Assembly: GCA_958427145.1 (NCBI GenBank)
Contig: CAUAAZ010000003.1
Coordinates: 51,720 to 115,719 of the forward strand
DNA: 64,000 nucleotides
DNA from: an uncultured Collinsella sp.
GTDB taxonomy: Bacteria > Actinomycetota > Coriobacteriia > Coriobacteriales > Coriobacteriaceae
Reading direction: 5' to 3'
The notes beneath the pieces are model-generated. The model saw only the letters and a list, made by a program, of their open reading frames with translations. It was not told the origin of the DNA and did no database searches. The translations under genes were made by a program, and so were the position numbers. Positions 14,346 to 22,093 of this stretch are shown here, in pieces; positions within the stretch are counted from its first letter, which is position 1, and each line of letters opens with the position of its first letter.

Positions 14346-15680
14346 CTAGATAAACAGGCTCAGGATCAGAACCATGATGAGGCCGACAACGGAGTTGACG
14401 AGCTCCAACAGGCCCCATGTCTTATAGGTATCCTTCATCGACAGGCCAAACGACTGCTGGAACAGCAGGTAGCCGCCGTCATACATAGGCGTGATGGTAT
14501 TGGATGCGCAGGCGCAGACCAGTACTGCAAGCACCGGGTTGATGCCAAACTGCGTAACCATAGGTGCCACGACGCCGGCAGCGGTGATGGCCGAGACGGT
14601 ACCCTGGCCGGTGAGCAGGCGCAGGACCACCGTGATCACCCAAGCCAAAATCAGCGGCGACACCGGCATGAGGCTCACCATGTCGGCAAGCGTCGCGCCA
14701 ACGCCAGAAGTAATGATGACCTGCTTCATGATGCCGCCGGCACCGATAACGAGCAGCACGTTCGCGACGCCCTTGATAGCATCGGACATAGAGCTAGAAA
14801 TCTCTCCGCCATCCATGCCGCGCGTATAACCATACGCAACCATGGCAAGAATCATCGTGATGAGCATAGTGATATCTGCGCTACCGATGCAGCTGGCAAG
14901 ATCGTATGCAAAGCAACCCTCGCCCACCGTGTTCTTGATAATCGAAGCCCCAATCATGATGATTGCCGGGAACAGCGGCACCAGAATGGAAAGCCAGAAC
15001 GGCGGAAGCTCGTCCGCGGGCCTGCGCTCCGCCGGCTTCATAACATTGCCAAGCGGCATGTCATCGAGACCGGGGATGAAATGGCACAGCAAAAGACCAG
15101 AGCAGATAAGTGTCGGAATCGTGACGATCAGACCAAAGATGTAGACCGGCGGAACCTCGGCACCAAAGGCACTCACCAGCGCCATAGGACCAGGCTGCGG
15201 CGGAAAAAGAGAATGGCCCATCGTGGTACCAGAAACAGCCGGGATAATCAGGCGCATATAGGGGATGTCGGCCTCTTTGGCGATGCTGATAACGAGCGGC
15301 GTAACGATAAGGAACGCCACCTCGTAGAACATGCTCATACCAAAGATAACGCCGATGATCAGAAGCGCAACAGGCAGCAGCTTAATACCGAGCTTGTCAA
15401 CGATAGTGTCGGCAATCTGCTGCGAGGCACCCGAATCGGTCATCAGTTTTCCGATGGCTGCGCCAAAGATAATGATCAGCGCAAGCGACTTAAGCGTTCC
15501 GCCCAGTCCATCTTCCATGGTGGTGACAAGGTCGCCCACAGAGATGCCGTCGGCAAGGGCGATAAAAATGGCGGAAAGAATAAGCGCAATGATGCTGTTG
15601 ATTTTAAACTTAACGATCATGGCGACCAGCAGGACTACGCCCACCAGCACCCAAAGGAGTGAAACAACTCCCGCATTCAT
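14346..15680 (-). CDS. GntP-family gluconate/sugar-acid:H+ symporter
   Basis: A 444-residue integral membrane permease of the GntP family with about 12-14 hydrophobic helices. Typical motifs include GKLMTDSGASQQIADT (85-100 region), GMSMFYEVAFLIVTPL, and the C-terminal CASNTITPMYDGGYL. The start at ATG 15680 has AAAAGGAGC upstream; the frame is open to 15713. It follows the HIT gene by 66 bp on the same strand, so both probably start from the intergenic region at about 16290, which holds KdgR-like and UxaR-like operators. Substrate is likely gluconate, KDG or a related aldonate; the family alone does not tell which. Confidence 0.92.
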   Translation of the reverse strand: MNAGVVSLLWVLVGVVLLVAMIVKFKINSIIALILSAIFIALADGISVGDLVTTMEDGLGGTLKSLALIIIFGAAIGKLMTDSGASQQIADTIVDKLGIKLLPVALLIIGVIFGMSMFYEVAFLIVTPLVISIAKEADIPYMRLIIPAVSGTTMGHSLFPPQPGPMALVSAFGAEVPPVYIFGLIVTIPTLICSGLLLCHFIPGLDDMPLGNVMKPAERRPADELPPFWLSILVPLFPAIIMIGASIIKNTVGEGCFAYDLASCIGSADITMLITMILAMVAYGYTRGMDGGEISSSMSDAIKGVANVLLVIGAGGIMKQVIITSGVGATLADMVSLMPVSPLILAWVITVVLRLLTGQGTVSAITAAGVVAPMVTQFGINPVLAVLVCACASNTITPMYDGGYLLFQQSFGLSMKDTYKTWGLLELVNSVVGLIMVLILSLFI

Positions 15681-15746
15681 AGATAAGCTCCTTTTAACTG
15701 GCAATGAAGCCAAGTGCTTCTATTCGAAATAGCCGCTTTTACTCGC

Positions 15747-16181
15747 TTACAGGTTGGCGACAATTGCCTGGGCGATCTCGTCGTACTGAGCCGACTCGAG
15801 CGTGACGCGACCGGGGTTCATGGCAAACACGTCGCCAAACTCAAACGGGTCGTCCTTGTACTTGGGGACGATATGCACGTGCAGGTGATGCATGGTGTCG
15901 CCGTAGGCACCAAAGTTAATCTTGTCGGGATTGAACGCCTTGTGCAGCGCTGCCGCGACGTGGCGGACATCGGCCATAAAGGCGGCGGCGTCTTCCTCGG
16001 ACATGCAGGAGATGTCATCGACGTGCTGCTTGGAGGCCACGATTACGCGGCCCTTATGACTCTGCTCCTTAAACAAGATGAGCTTGCTGGCAGGCAGGTC
16101 AAGCATGGGGATGCCAAAGGCATCGACGAGCGTGTTGTCGGTCCCGCACATGCAGTACGAGCAATCGGTATGCTGTTCCAT
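15747..16181 (-). CDS. HIT-family nucleotide hydrolase/transferase
   Basis: A 144-residue histidine-triad protein. The signature HLHVHIVPK lies at about residues 98-106, and CSYC near the N-terminus (residues 8-11) resembles the zinc site of some HIT enzymes. Such proteins hydrolyse dinucleoside polyphosphates or nucleoside phosphoramidates in the cytoplasm. The ATG at 16181 has GAAAGGATC before it. It appears to be the first gene of an operon with gntP. Why a HIT protein belongs with a sugar-acid permease is unclear; it may simply share the promoter region. Confidence 0.9.
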   Translation of the reverse strand: MEQHTDCSYCMCGTDNTLVDAFGIPMLDLPASKLILFKEQSHKGRVIVASKQHVDDISCMSEEDAAAFMADVRHVAAALHKAFNPDKINFGAYGDTMHHLHVHIVPKYKDDPFEFGDVFAMNPGRVTLESAQYDEIAQAIVANL

Positions 16182-16211
16182 GGTGATCCTTTCAATCTGG
16201 ACAATGATGAA

Positions 16212-16249
16212 TGCCGCTTTTGCGGCAGGTGTAACCCCTCGTTTACACC
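16212..16249 (-). promoter_or_regulatory. Two small hairpins in the hit leader
   Basis: TGCCGC/GCGGCA (16212-16227, TTTT loop) and GGTGTAA/TTACACC (16228-16249) stand next to each other in the 5' leader of the HIT gene. Function is unknown; they could affect message stability. Confidence 0.5.
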
Positions 16250-16281
16250 ACCAGATAATGGACAGATACAACGCATGCGTA

Positions 16282-16309
16282 GTCGATACGAAATCGGTTT
16301 CGTATCGAC
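16282..16309. promoter_or_regulatory. KdgR-like operator upstream of hit-gntP
   Basis: A 28-bp palindrome: GTCGATACGAAA and TTTCGTATCGAC with TCGG between them. The core ACGAAATCGGTTTCGT is the reverse complement of the site at kdgK (10941-10956). It lies about 100 bp before the HIT start. Confidence 0.8.
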
Positions 16310-16346
16310 TACCGCCATGATACAGCCAACGAGTTGTTACGATTAG

Positions 16347-16358
16347 GTGAACGTTCAC
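16347..16358. promoter_or_regulatory. UxaR-like operator GTGAACGTTCAC
   Basis: A perfect 12-bp palindrome identical in core to the two sites ahead of uxaC (46262-46275 and 46300-46313). It lies between the KdgR-like operator of hit-gntP and the promoter of the yczE-type gene, so it could act on either. Confidence 0.7.
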
Positions 16359-16376
16359 TTTTTATTGTTTTTCTCT

Positions 16377-16428
16377 TTGCAAATAGAATCCCGTGCGTAT
16401 ACTAAGGCTCAAACGAAACCGATTTCGT
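16377..16428 (+). promoter_or_regulatory. Promoter and KdgR-like operator of the yczE-type gene
   Basis: TTGCAA (16377-16382), 15 bp, TATACT (16398-16403), then ACGAAACCGATTTCGT (16413-16428). This repeats the kdgK promoter: same hexamers, same unusual spacer and the operator 9-10 bp after the -10. Confidence 0.75.
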
Positions 16429-16431
16429 CAA

Positions 16432-16489
16432 GCGTGAGCAATAGGATGCTAAGACGCACCCTACCATCTTGGCATCCTATTGCCCACGC
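16432..16489 (+). ncRNA. Structured leader RNA hairpin, copy 2 (yczE leader)
   Basis: GCGTG/CACGC closes the stem, GCAATAGGATGC (16438-16449) pairs perfectly with GCATCCTATTGC (16472-16483), and AAGA/TTCT-type pairing (16451-16454 with 16467-16470) leaves the loop around GCACCCTACC. The stem sequence differs from copy 1 at 10973-11030 at most positions while pairing is kept. Confidence 0.72.
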
Positions 16490-16510
16490 AATGTCATTTG
16501 CTTTCCTCCC

Positions 16511-16644
16511 GTCTCGCTGGCCCTTCAGTCCCATTCCGGCACAGCGAGACACTTCCTAGACAACTGTCCGTGGGGCCGGCTTTTCTGCTTTAACAGCAGT
16601 GCCTCCGATAACCCTCTTTTGCCGGTCCGGGTCAGTTTTTTTCA
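16511..16644 (+). ncRNA. Multi-stem structured RNA upstream of yczE-type gene, copy 2
   Basis: GTCTCGCTG (16511-16519) pairs with CAGCGAGAC (16542-16550) around AGTCCCATTCC. An outer stem AACTG (16562-16566)/CAGTT (16633-16637) encloses CCGGC/GCCGG and CTGCT/AGCAG, with the invariant AGCAGTGCCTCCGATAACC at 16595-16613. The outer 3' strand runs into seven T residues, so this copy may double as an intrinsic terminator. Order of loops and linker matches the element at 12123-12311. Confidence 0.75.
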
Positions 16645-16669
16645 CACAACCGAAAGGACGGGTAGCAAC

Positions 16670-17350
16670 ATGCGACCGCTCATCATCATGAATGGCGAGA
16701 AGATCGATTGGTTCCATATCGTCATCAGGATGCTGATGTATCTGGTGGGCGTTGCAGTACTGGCACTCGGTATGAGTCTCCAGACGGCATCCGGCCTGGG
16801 CGTCGTCGCGCTCACGTGCTTTGCCACAACCCTATCCATGCTCAAGGGCAAGACGCTCGGCTTTTGGATCACCGCGGCCTACGTCGCCTACATCGTGGCG
16901 CAATTAGCCATCTTGCGAAGCGAGTTCCAGCCGCGCATCCTGCTCGAGCTGTGCTTCTCAACGCTCATCGGCGGCTTCACCGACTTCTTCACGGCGGTCA
17001 ACCCGCTGCATCCCGCAGTACTCCCCATACAGGTTGAGACCATGCTGCTCTCCCTCGCTGTCACTGCATTTGGCGTAAGTCTCGTCGTCAACATGGGCGT
17101 TGTCCCCAACGCGCCCGACGGCCTGGTGCAGGTCATTGCCGAAAAGATTAAACGCCGCTTTGGCGACGTAAAAGTCGTGTTCGACTGCTCGCATGTCGCC
17201 GTGTCTCTCGTTCTGTCGCTCGCGCTCATGCACAACCTGGGCGGCTTTGGCGTGACCACCGCCATCTCGGCGCTGTTCTTGGCCCATGTCATCAACATCG
17301 CTAATAAGCTGTTCGCTCAGCGCTTTGTGCGCGCGGCATTCAGGAAATAG
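16670..17350 (+). CDS. YczE/YyaS/YitT-type integral membrane protein
   Basis: A 226-residue membrane protein with about five or six hydrophobic helices, resembling the YczE/YitT group (segments LGMSLQTASGLGVVALT and VNMGVVPNAPDGLVQVIAEK). The function of this group is not established; some members are near transporters. The ATG at 16670 follows AAAGGACGGG. It is preceded by a 290-bp leader with a KdgR-like operator and two structured RNAs, which strongly suggests it serves KDG or hexuronate metabolism, for example in transport or efflux of an intermediate. That role is inferred from regulation only. The next gene on the strand is unrelated in composition. Confidence 0.82.
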   Translation: MRPLIIMNGEKIDWFHIVIRMLMYLVGVAVLALGMSLQTASGLGVVALTCFATTLSMLKGKTLGFWITAAYVAYIVAQLAILRSEFQPRILLELCFSTLIGGFTDFFTAVNPLHPAVLPIQVETMLLSLAVTAFGVSLVVNMGVVPNAPDGLVQVIAEKIKRRFGDVKVVFDCSHVAVSLVLSLALMHNLGGFGVTTAISALFLAHVINIANKLFAQRFVRAAFRK

Positions 17351-17378
17351 CACCACCGTAAGAACCCGCAAACAGCGC

Positions 17379-17448
17379 TATACGTTGCTATATCTCACTA
17401 TACTTTGCTATATCTTGCTATACTTTGCTATATCTTGCTATATCTTGA
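17379..17448. repeat. Seven-unit ~10-bp tandem repeat (GCTATATCTT type)
   Basis: Seven units of ten bases alternate between GCTATACTTT-like and GCTATATCTT forms and stop six bases before the AAAGG ribosome site of the ATPase gene. AT-rich and in phase with the DNA helix, the array occupies the whole promoter and leader position of that gene. Confidence 0.85.
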
Positions 17449-17463
17449 GCAAAGGTGGCTCAC

Positions 17464-18555
17464 ATGCAAACAAACCCTTTTAAGCCCACAGCAGGTAAAA
17501 CACCTCCCACGATTATCGGCCGCGAAGATGTACTTGAAGAATTCAGTGAAGGCCTCACCAACGGGCCTGGTGCCCCTGGGCGCCTAATGCGCATAGCCGG
17601 CGTCCGTGGAACGGGCAAGACGGTCCTCCTTGACGAGTGCTCACGTTTGGCGCAAAGCCGTGGCTGGACGGTCATAAAAGAGGTCGCAACCGAGGGACTT
17701 TGCCAGCGCATTCTCGAACAGCTGCAACCCAAATTCCAGGCCAAACACGCCAGATTTGAGCCCACCGTAGCTGGCATATCCATCGGCAGCATAGATATTG
17801 AGCGAATCGGCCCATCGCTACGCGACGCCATGAGACAGACAATATCCAAGAATGAAAATGGCCTGCTCATCACTCTCGACGAGGTTCAAGACGCAGAGCT
17901 CGATGAGGTCCGAACGCTCTCCATTGCGATTCAGCAGGTTATCGGCGAAGACCTTGATATCGCCTTTGTTTTTGCGGGGCTGCCTTCGATGATTGAAGGC
18001 ATCATCAACGGAAAGACACTTACGTTTTTGCGCCGTGCCCTCCCCTTTGACCTGAAGGCTGTGGCAGTAACCGAAGTGTCGTACTCCCTCGAGGAAACCA
18101 TTGAAGCGTCTGGCATGGAGTTGCAGCCAGGTATTGCCGGCCAACTTGCCGAGGCAACGCAAGGTTATCCTTTCATGATCCAACTCGTTGGATACTACGC
18201 ATGGCAGTTGGCAAGACGCGCACATACACCGATTATTGGAGAAGAAGAAGCCGAGCGCGGCATTGCAACGGCACGCGAACGCTTCTGTGCCATGGTGATT
18301 GAGCCCGCGCTACAGCGCATTCCGCCCACGTGCATCGCTTATCTGCTGAGCATGGCATCTTTGGGGCAGACGAGCTCGACCAGCATGGTTGCCGATGCCC
18401 TAAACAAAACGCCTCAACAGGTGAGTTCCGTCCGCAGCCGCCTGTTAAGAGAATCGATTATCGAGGCTCCCTCGTACGGCAAGGTCTCATTTGCCATCCC
18501 CTACATGCGCGACTACCTCTACGAGCACAAAGCCGAACTGGAAGTTGAACTGTAG
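17464..18555 (+). CDS. Orphan P-loop ATPase with C-terminal winged helix
   Basis: A 363-residue AAA+/STAND-like ATPase. Walker A is GVRGTGKT (46-53), Walker B is LLITLDE (134-140), and a sensor-like AFVFAGLPSM segment follows. The C-terminal 70 residues look like a winged helix (SSTSMVADALNKTPQQVSSVRSR split over it). Similar archaeal-type ATPases are found singly in gut Actinobacteria and are of unknown role, sometimes linked to mobile elements or toxin-like systems. I take the ATG at 17464 with AAAGG eight bases upstream rather than the GTG at 17455. It has no operon partner: a tandem repeat lies before it, a palindrome array after it, and an IS element beyond. GC is lower than average. Confidence 0.8.
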   Translation: MQTNPFKPTAGKTPPTIIGREDVLEEFSEGLTNGPGAPGRLMRIAGVRGTGKTVLLDECSRLAQSRGWTVIKEVATEGLCQRILEQLQPKFQAKHARFEPTVAGISIGSIDIERIGPSLRDAMRQTISKNENGLLITLDEVQDAELDEVRTLSIAIQQVIGEDLDIAFVFAGLPSMIEGIINGKTLTFLRRALPFDLKAVAVTEVSYSLEETIEASGMELQPGIAGQLAEATQGYPFMIQLVGYYAWQLARRAHTPIIGEEEAERGIATARERFCAMVIEPALQRIPPTCIAYLLSMASLGQTSSTSMVADALNKTPQQVSSVRSRLLRESIIEAPSYGKVSFAIPYMRDYLYEHKAELEVEL

Positions 18556-18574
18556 AAACGGCAACTGCCCTGCA

Positions 18575-18732
18575 AGACGAAAACCGTTTTCGTACGGATT
18601 TAAAGCAGACGTAAGCGATTTTCGTCTTGATTTGCGTACGGAATTAAGACGTAAATTGCGCTTTCGTACGCTTATTACCAGACGCAAATTGTTTTCGTCC
18701 GGCCATGCGTCCCCAATCTAGACGAAAAGAGC
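18575..18732. repeat. Five-copy AGACGNAA...TTTTCGT palindrome array
   Basis: AGACG starts at 18575, 18607, 18647, 18680 and 18720, with spacings of 32, 40, 33 and 40. The first four copies are each followed by a mirrored TTTCGT within 22 bases; the last is cut by the IS element. The array begins 20 bp after the ATPase stop codon. Confidence 0.7.
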
Positions 18733-18784
18733 CCCGAGCTCGTATTGAACTGCATCCCAATTCTTGGACGGGCTAATTAGCGGC

Positions 18785-19696
18785 CTACGCCGCACATAGG
18801 GACTGATTCCGGAACTCCTCCGGGGTCAGTCCCTTTAGTTTAACCTGCCTCCTTCTCGTGTTCCAGTGGACGACGTATTCGTCGAGGTCTCTCTTGAAGT
18901 CTTCGAAGCAGAGCCATTCCCTCCCCCTGAAGAGCTCGTCCTTCATGTGGCCGAACACCTGCTCGGTCGCCCCGTTGTCGATGCAGTTGCCCTTCCGGGA
19001 CATGCTCTGCACCACGCCGGCCTTCTCCAGCCTGCTGCACCACCCGGCCTGCTGGTATTGCCAGCCCATATCGGAGTGCAGTATCGGGCTGGCACCCTCG
19101 GGCTTCCTGGATATGAACTCGTCGAGCAGCTCATGCTGCTGGGCCATGTCGGGGTGCAGCGACGTGGACCAGGCGACGATCTCCTTGCTGCCGAAGTCGT
19201 AGATCGGCGCGAAGTAGGCCTTGCCCCAGGGCTGCTTGAACTCGGTGACGTCGGTGCCCATCTTCTGCCAGGGCCCGTCGGCTTCGAAGTCCCTGCCGAT
19301 GACGTTTTCGAAGGTCTTTCCGACCTTGCCCCTGTACGAGTTGTACCTGTGGTAGTCGGTCTCGCGGCGGATCCCGCAGCCGATGCCCATCTCGCGCATC
19401 ATCTTCAGCGTCGTCTTGTAGGCTATGCGCACGCCCCGCTCGGCTCGCAGGCACATGGCGATCTGCCTGTGGCCGCACCCGTTGGCGGTGCGCGAGAATA
19501 TCTCGGCGGCGGCCTCCCAGAGCTCGGGCCTGGTGGGCGCCTTGGGGTGCGAAAGCGCGTAATAGTAGCTCGACCTCGCCAAGCCGGCGCATTCCAGCAG
19601 GTCAACGAGTGGGTACTGCCCTGAAAGCCCGCTCACGACAACCGCTTTCTCTCGGTTCGGGAGCGCTTCTCTGCCTTCAGGGCTATCGATTTTTTT
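18785..19696 (-). CDS. IS3-family transposase OrfB (DDE integrase domain)
   Basis: The frame supplies about 300 residues of the IS3 OrfB catalytic domain: an HTH_21-like region (YYYALSHPKAPTRPELW), then the DDE triad in GTDVTEFKQPWGKAYF, LHSDMGWQYQ and DNGATEQVFGHMK, and the C-terminal WNTRRRQVKLKGLTPEEFR. It has no good start of its own; it is reached from orfA by -1 frameshifting on the A7 run at 19690-19696, giving an OrfAB fusion. All catalytic residues are present and the frame is unbroken, so the element may still be active. Confidence 0.9.
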   Translation of the reverse strand, partial: KKIDSPEGREALPNREKAVVVSGLSGQYPLVDLLECAGLARSSYYYALSHPKAPTRPELWEAAAEIFSRTANGCGHRQIAMCLRAERGVRIAYKTTLKMMREMGIGCGIRRETDYHRYNSYRGKVGKTFENVIGRDFEADGPWQKMGTDVTEFKQPWGKAYFAPIYDFGSKEIVAWSTSLHPDMAQQHELLDEFISRKPEGASPILHSDMGWQYQQAGWCSRLEKAGVVQSMSRKGNCIDNGATEQVFGHMKDELFRGREWLCFEDFKRDLDEYVVHWNTRRRQVKLKGLTPEEFRNQSLCAA

Positions 19697-20148
19697 AAGT
19701 AGGCGTTCTCGGCCTCGAGCTTCCGGACCCTCCGCTCGAGCTCCTGCTCGCGCGTCATCTCCTTGGCCGGGGAGCCGGAGCCTTTCGGCCTCCCCTTGGG
19801 CTTCGGCCTGAGCGCCTCCGGACCTTCCTCCCTGTATGCCTTCAGCCATTTCTTGAGAGAGCTCGGCGAGGCTATCCCGAACTTCGCCATGGCCTCGGGC
19901 TTCGTCATGCCCTCGTCAACGACCGCCCTGACGGCGGCCAGCTTCGTCTCAAACGAGTAGGCGGCGTGCTTCTTTCCCATCATAGCTAGAACCTCGATGC
20001 CTGCTGATCTGTAGATGTCTAGCCATTTTCTCACGGTTTCCTCTGGTATCCCGAGCAGAGCCGCAATCGATGCGCGGCCTCGCCCCATGTCGTACAGCTC
20101 GGCCGCGCGCAGCCTCAGACCGACGTCGTACAAAGCGTTTCCAGCCAT
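19633..20148 (-). CDS. IS3-family OrfA (helix-turn-helix DNA-binding protein)
   Basis: A 171-residue protein with two helix-turn-helix segments (IAALLGIPEETVRKWL at about 23-38 and AMAKFGIASPSSLKKWL at about 78-94) and a C-terminal leucine-zipper-like coiled coil (REQELERRVRKLEAENAYLK within it). It binds the IS ends. I start at ATG 20148 with GGGAGG upstream. The slippery A_AAA_AAA sequence at 19690-19696 lies just after the coiled coil, where IS3 elements switch to the orfB frame. Confidence 0.88.
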   Translation of the reverse strand: MAGNALYDVGLRLRAAELYDMGRGRASIAALLGIPEETVRKWLDIYRSAGIEVLAMMGKKHAAYSFETKLAAVRAVVDEGMTKPEAMAKFGIASPSSLKKWLKAYREEGPEALRPKPKGRPKGSGSPAKEMTREQELERRVRKLEAENAYLKKSIALKAEKRSRTERKRLS

Positions 20149-20237
20149 AAAAGGGCCTCCCATTTCTCGTATCCAAGAAATGGGAGGCAGTTCAAAAATC
20201 GGGGCTCGATGTAAGTTCTAGGGTGTCAGAAGTTACA

Positions 20238-21508
20238 TCAGCCGCTTACGACCGCTCTGTCTATCTCTCCGAGCGGGACGGGCGCCGATGCCCTGATCTC
20301 TGCCATGTCGAGGTGCGAGATCAAATCCTTGGCGCGCTCGCCGGAGTGGTATGCCTTGTTCGGCGCCACCTTCCTGTAGAGCTTCTTGAGCTTCGTCTTC
20401 CCCTTGTTGCCCGGCGGCATCTCCGTCTCAGGTGGCAGCCCTAGGAAGGACAGGACGCCGGGCAGGTCGCACAGCATCACGTCCTCGATGTCGGCCTTGG
20501 CCGCCAGGTCGACGACTCTCTGCGCTGTCGGCGAGATGTTCGGGGTGCTGCTACCGCCCGCTGGTTCGGAAACTGGCGGGCAGTAGCGGGCAGTAGCGGC
20601 AGTAGCGGTGTGGCTCGATAGGCCCGAATATCCGTAAGGAAGGTGCTCGCTCTCATATGTGCTGATATGCCTCGCCTCGCGAACCTTGGGATGCTTCCTG
20701 AGGTAATCCCTCAATTCGAGCCACTCTTTATGCTCATAACGCTTCGAAATCGTTTCCCCGTCGACAGTTTCCTTCACATAATGGTATGTTCGAACGCCTT
20801 CGAACTTGCCGAACCCGTTCTCGACGCTGAAGTTTCTGAACCAGCGCGAAAACCCATTCAGGTCCATGAAGTTGACTTGGGGATGCCTGTCTTTCGTTCG
20901 TTCGAATGAGTGGACGAGCGGAGTGCCTTTGACTTGTTCCAGGCCGAAGGCTTCCATTTCGCGGGCCTGCTCCTTTTTCCAGAATTCGAGATACGACGTC
21001 AGCGTCTCGCTTATCGAGATCCTCCGCACGCTTTTCTTGCTTTTGGGCGAGCGAACGCTTCGATCGGCCGCGAACTGCTGCTCAATGAGGATGCTTCTGT
21101 TCTCGACGGAGACATCGGACCACGTCATCCCGAGGGCTTCTGCCCTTCTCATGTCGGTGTCGAGCATGAGCATCACGCATGTGATGTGCGCGTCCGGTTC
21201 TCGATTGAGTAGGATGTCGAGTAGGCGAGCGGCGTGATGGTTCCTTCGCGGTTGTCGTGGAACTTTTTTGCGTACGAGCCGACGGTGTCCCTCGATTTTT
21301 GGACGTAGGTGCCGCTGTTGAGTTCTGCCTTGTAGGCTTCGAGTGCGGCGTCGACCTCTCGGCTTTTGGTGGTATGTATGGTCTGCCACGGCGAATAGCG
21401 GTATTTGCCCGTGACCGGATCCTTGCCGAGGCTGTGACGGTAGCGCCACGTGTATTTGTCGCGGCGTTGCTTCGTTCCTTTGCCTATGACGAGAGGTCGG
21501 TCGTTCAT
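20238..21508 (-). pseudogene. Decayed phage-type tyrosine integrase
   Basis: The N-terminal part (21508 to about 21220) reads as an integrase arm-binding start: KGKTKQRRDKYTWRYRH-like segment and REVDAALEAYKAEL. The reading frame then shifts by one near 21220, where about a hundred residues of core-binding domain seem to be missing, and continues as LLNREPDAHITCVMLMLDT, DMRRAEALGMTWSDV. The catalytic HxLR and tyrosine boxes are absent and the C-terminal 130 residues do not resemble an integrase. It is therefore non-functional. It lies next to a tRNA fragment, the usual target of such enzymes. Confidence 0.8.
20576..20608. repeat. GCGGGCAGTA tandem decamer, about 3.3 units
   Basis: GCGGGCAGTA occurs twice exactly, then as GCGG-CAGTA with one base lost, then GCGG. 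The missing base suggests slippage inside the decayed integrase frame. Confidence 0.8.
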
Positions 21509-21789
21509 CGTGTTCCTTGCCTGAAGTGCCTGAGAATCGCGCTCGGTTGCGCGGAATGGCACAAAGGGCTGGGGCGGGTGGGCATTACCCTTGGTGGTGG
21601 GCCCTGCGTGGGGTCACACCCCAAGGGTAATGCTCCGCCTGACCGCTTTCAAGCTCGTTGTGGGTCGAATTTGGGTCGAATTATTCCGCGTACTTTTCTT
21701 TCGTAAATCTATGAAAACATCAAATGACCTGGAGTTATATTGACTTCAATTTGGGTCGAAATGTCTGAATGAAACAACGTCGTAGCGAC

Positions 21790-21834
21790 CTCATAACCCG
21801 AAGGTCGGTGGTTCAAATCCGCCCCCCGCGACCA
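21790..21834 (+). other. 3' fragment of a tRNA-fMet gene (probable att core)
   Basis: CTCATAACCCGAAGGTCGG followed by the T-arm GGTTCAAATCC, acceptor strand and encoded CCA match the 3' part of a tRNA with anticodon CAT. The 5' half (D-arm and 5' acceptor) is replaced by unrelated sequence, so no functional tRNA is made. Such duplicated tRNA 3' ends mark integration sites; the decayed integrase is 280 bp away. Confidence 0.85.
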
Positions 21835-21842
21835 TGAAACTT

Positions 21843-21880
21843 CAGGTCGGAAGCATAAAAGCTCCCGACCTTTTTCTTTG
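21843..21880 (+). terminator. tRNA-type Rho-independent terminator
   Basis: AGGTCGG-AGC pairs with GCT-CCGACCT (one mismatch), followed by TTTTTC. It lies 9 bp after the tRNA fragment and was probably the terminator of the original tRNA gene. Confidence 0.75.
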
Positions 21881-22093
21881 TCTAGGGGTTTCGGCATCTC
21901 TCGTTCTTTGGGTACCTCGAGGCGGGCAATCAGATAGATGCTTACGAGTATCATAGGGTCTTTTTACGTCGCGGTCGTGTCTCGTACTGGTGCGCCGCTC
22001 TTTGTGGGACGTGTCACCTTGCCATAGGTTGTCCGGCGGCGGGGCGCAGGTCGTTCCCCGTGGCGTCGCTCCTTTCGACGCTACGCTGCCTGG

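Larger units (their letters stand above)
18746..20194 (-). mobile_element. IS3-family insertion sequence
   Basis: A 1449-bp element bounded by imperfect inverted repeats of about 25 bp: left TGAACTGCATCCCAATTCTT and right (reversed) TGAACTGCCTCCCATTTCTT. It carries two overlapping frames, orfA and orfB, typical of IS3. No clear target-site duplication is visible (flanking trinucleotides TAT and AAA). It separates the ATPase locus from a decayed integrase. Confidence 0.9.

Noticed and set aside
17379..17448. CRISPR-like array
   Set aside because: Units are only 10 bp with no spacers between them and there are no cas genes; it is a simple tandem repeat.
18575..18732. CRISPR-like array
   Set aside because: Conserved parts are about 20 bp but degenerate, with irregular 32/40-bp periods and similar sequence between them; no cas genes are near.
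21709..21954. Reverse 81-codon frame containing LNHRPSGYE
   Set aside because: That phrase is the well-known false translation of the complement of a tRNA T-arm; here it comes from the tRNA-fMet fragment.
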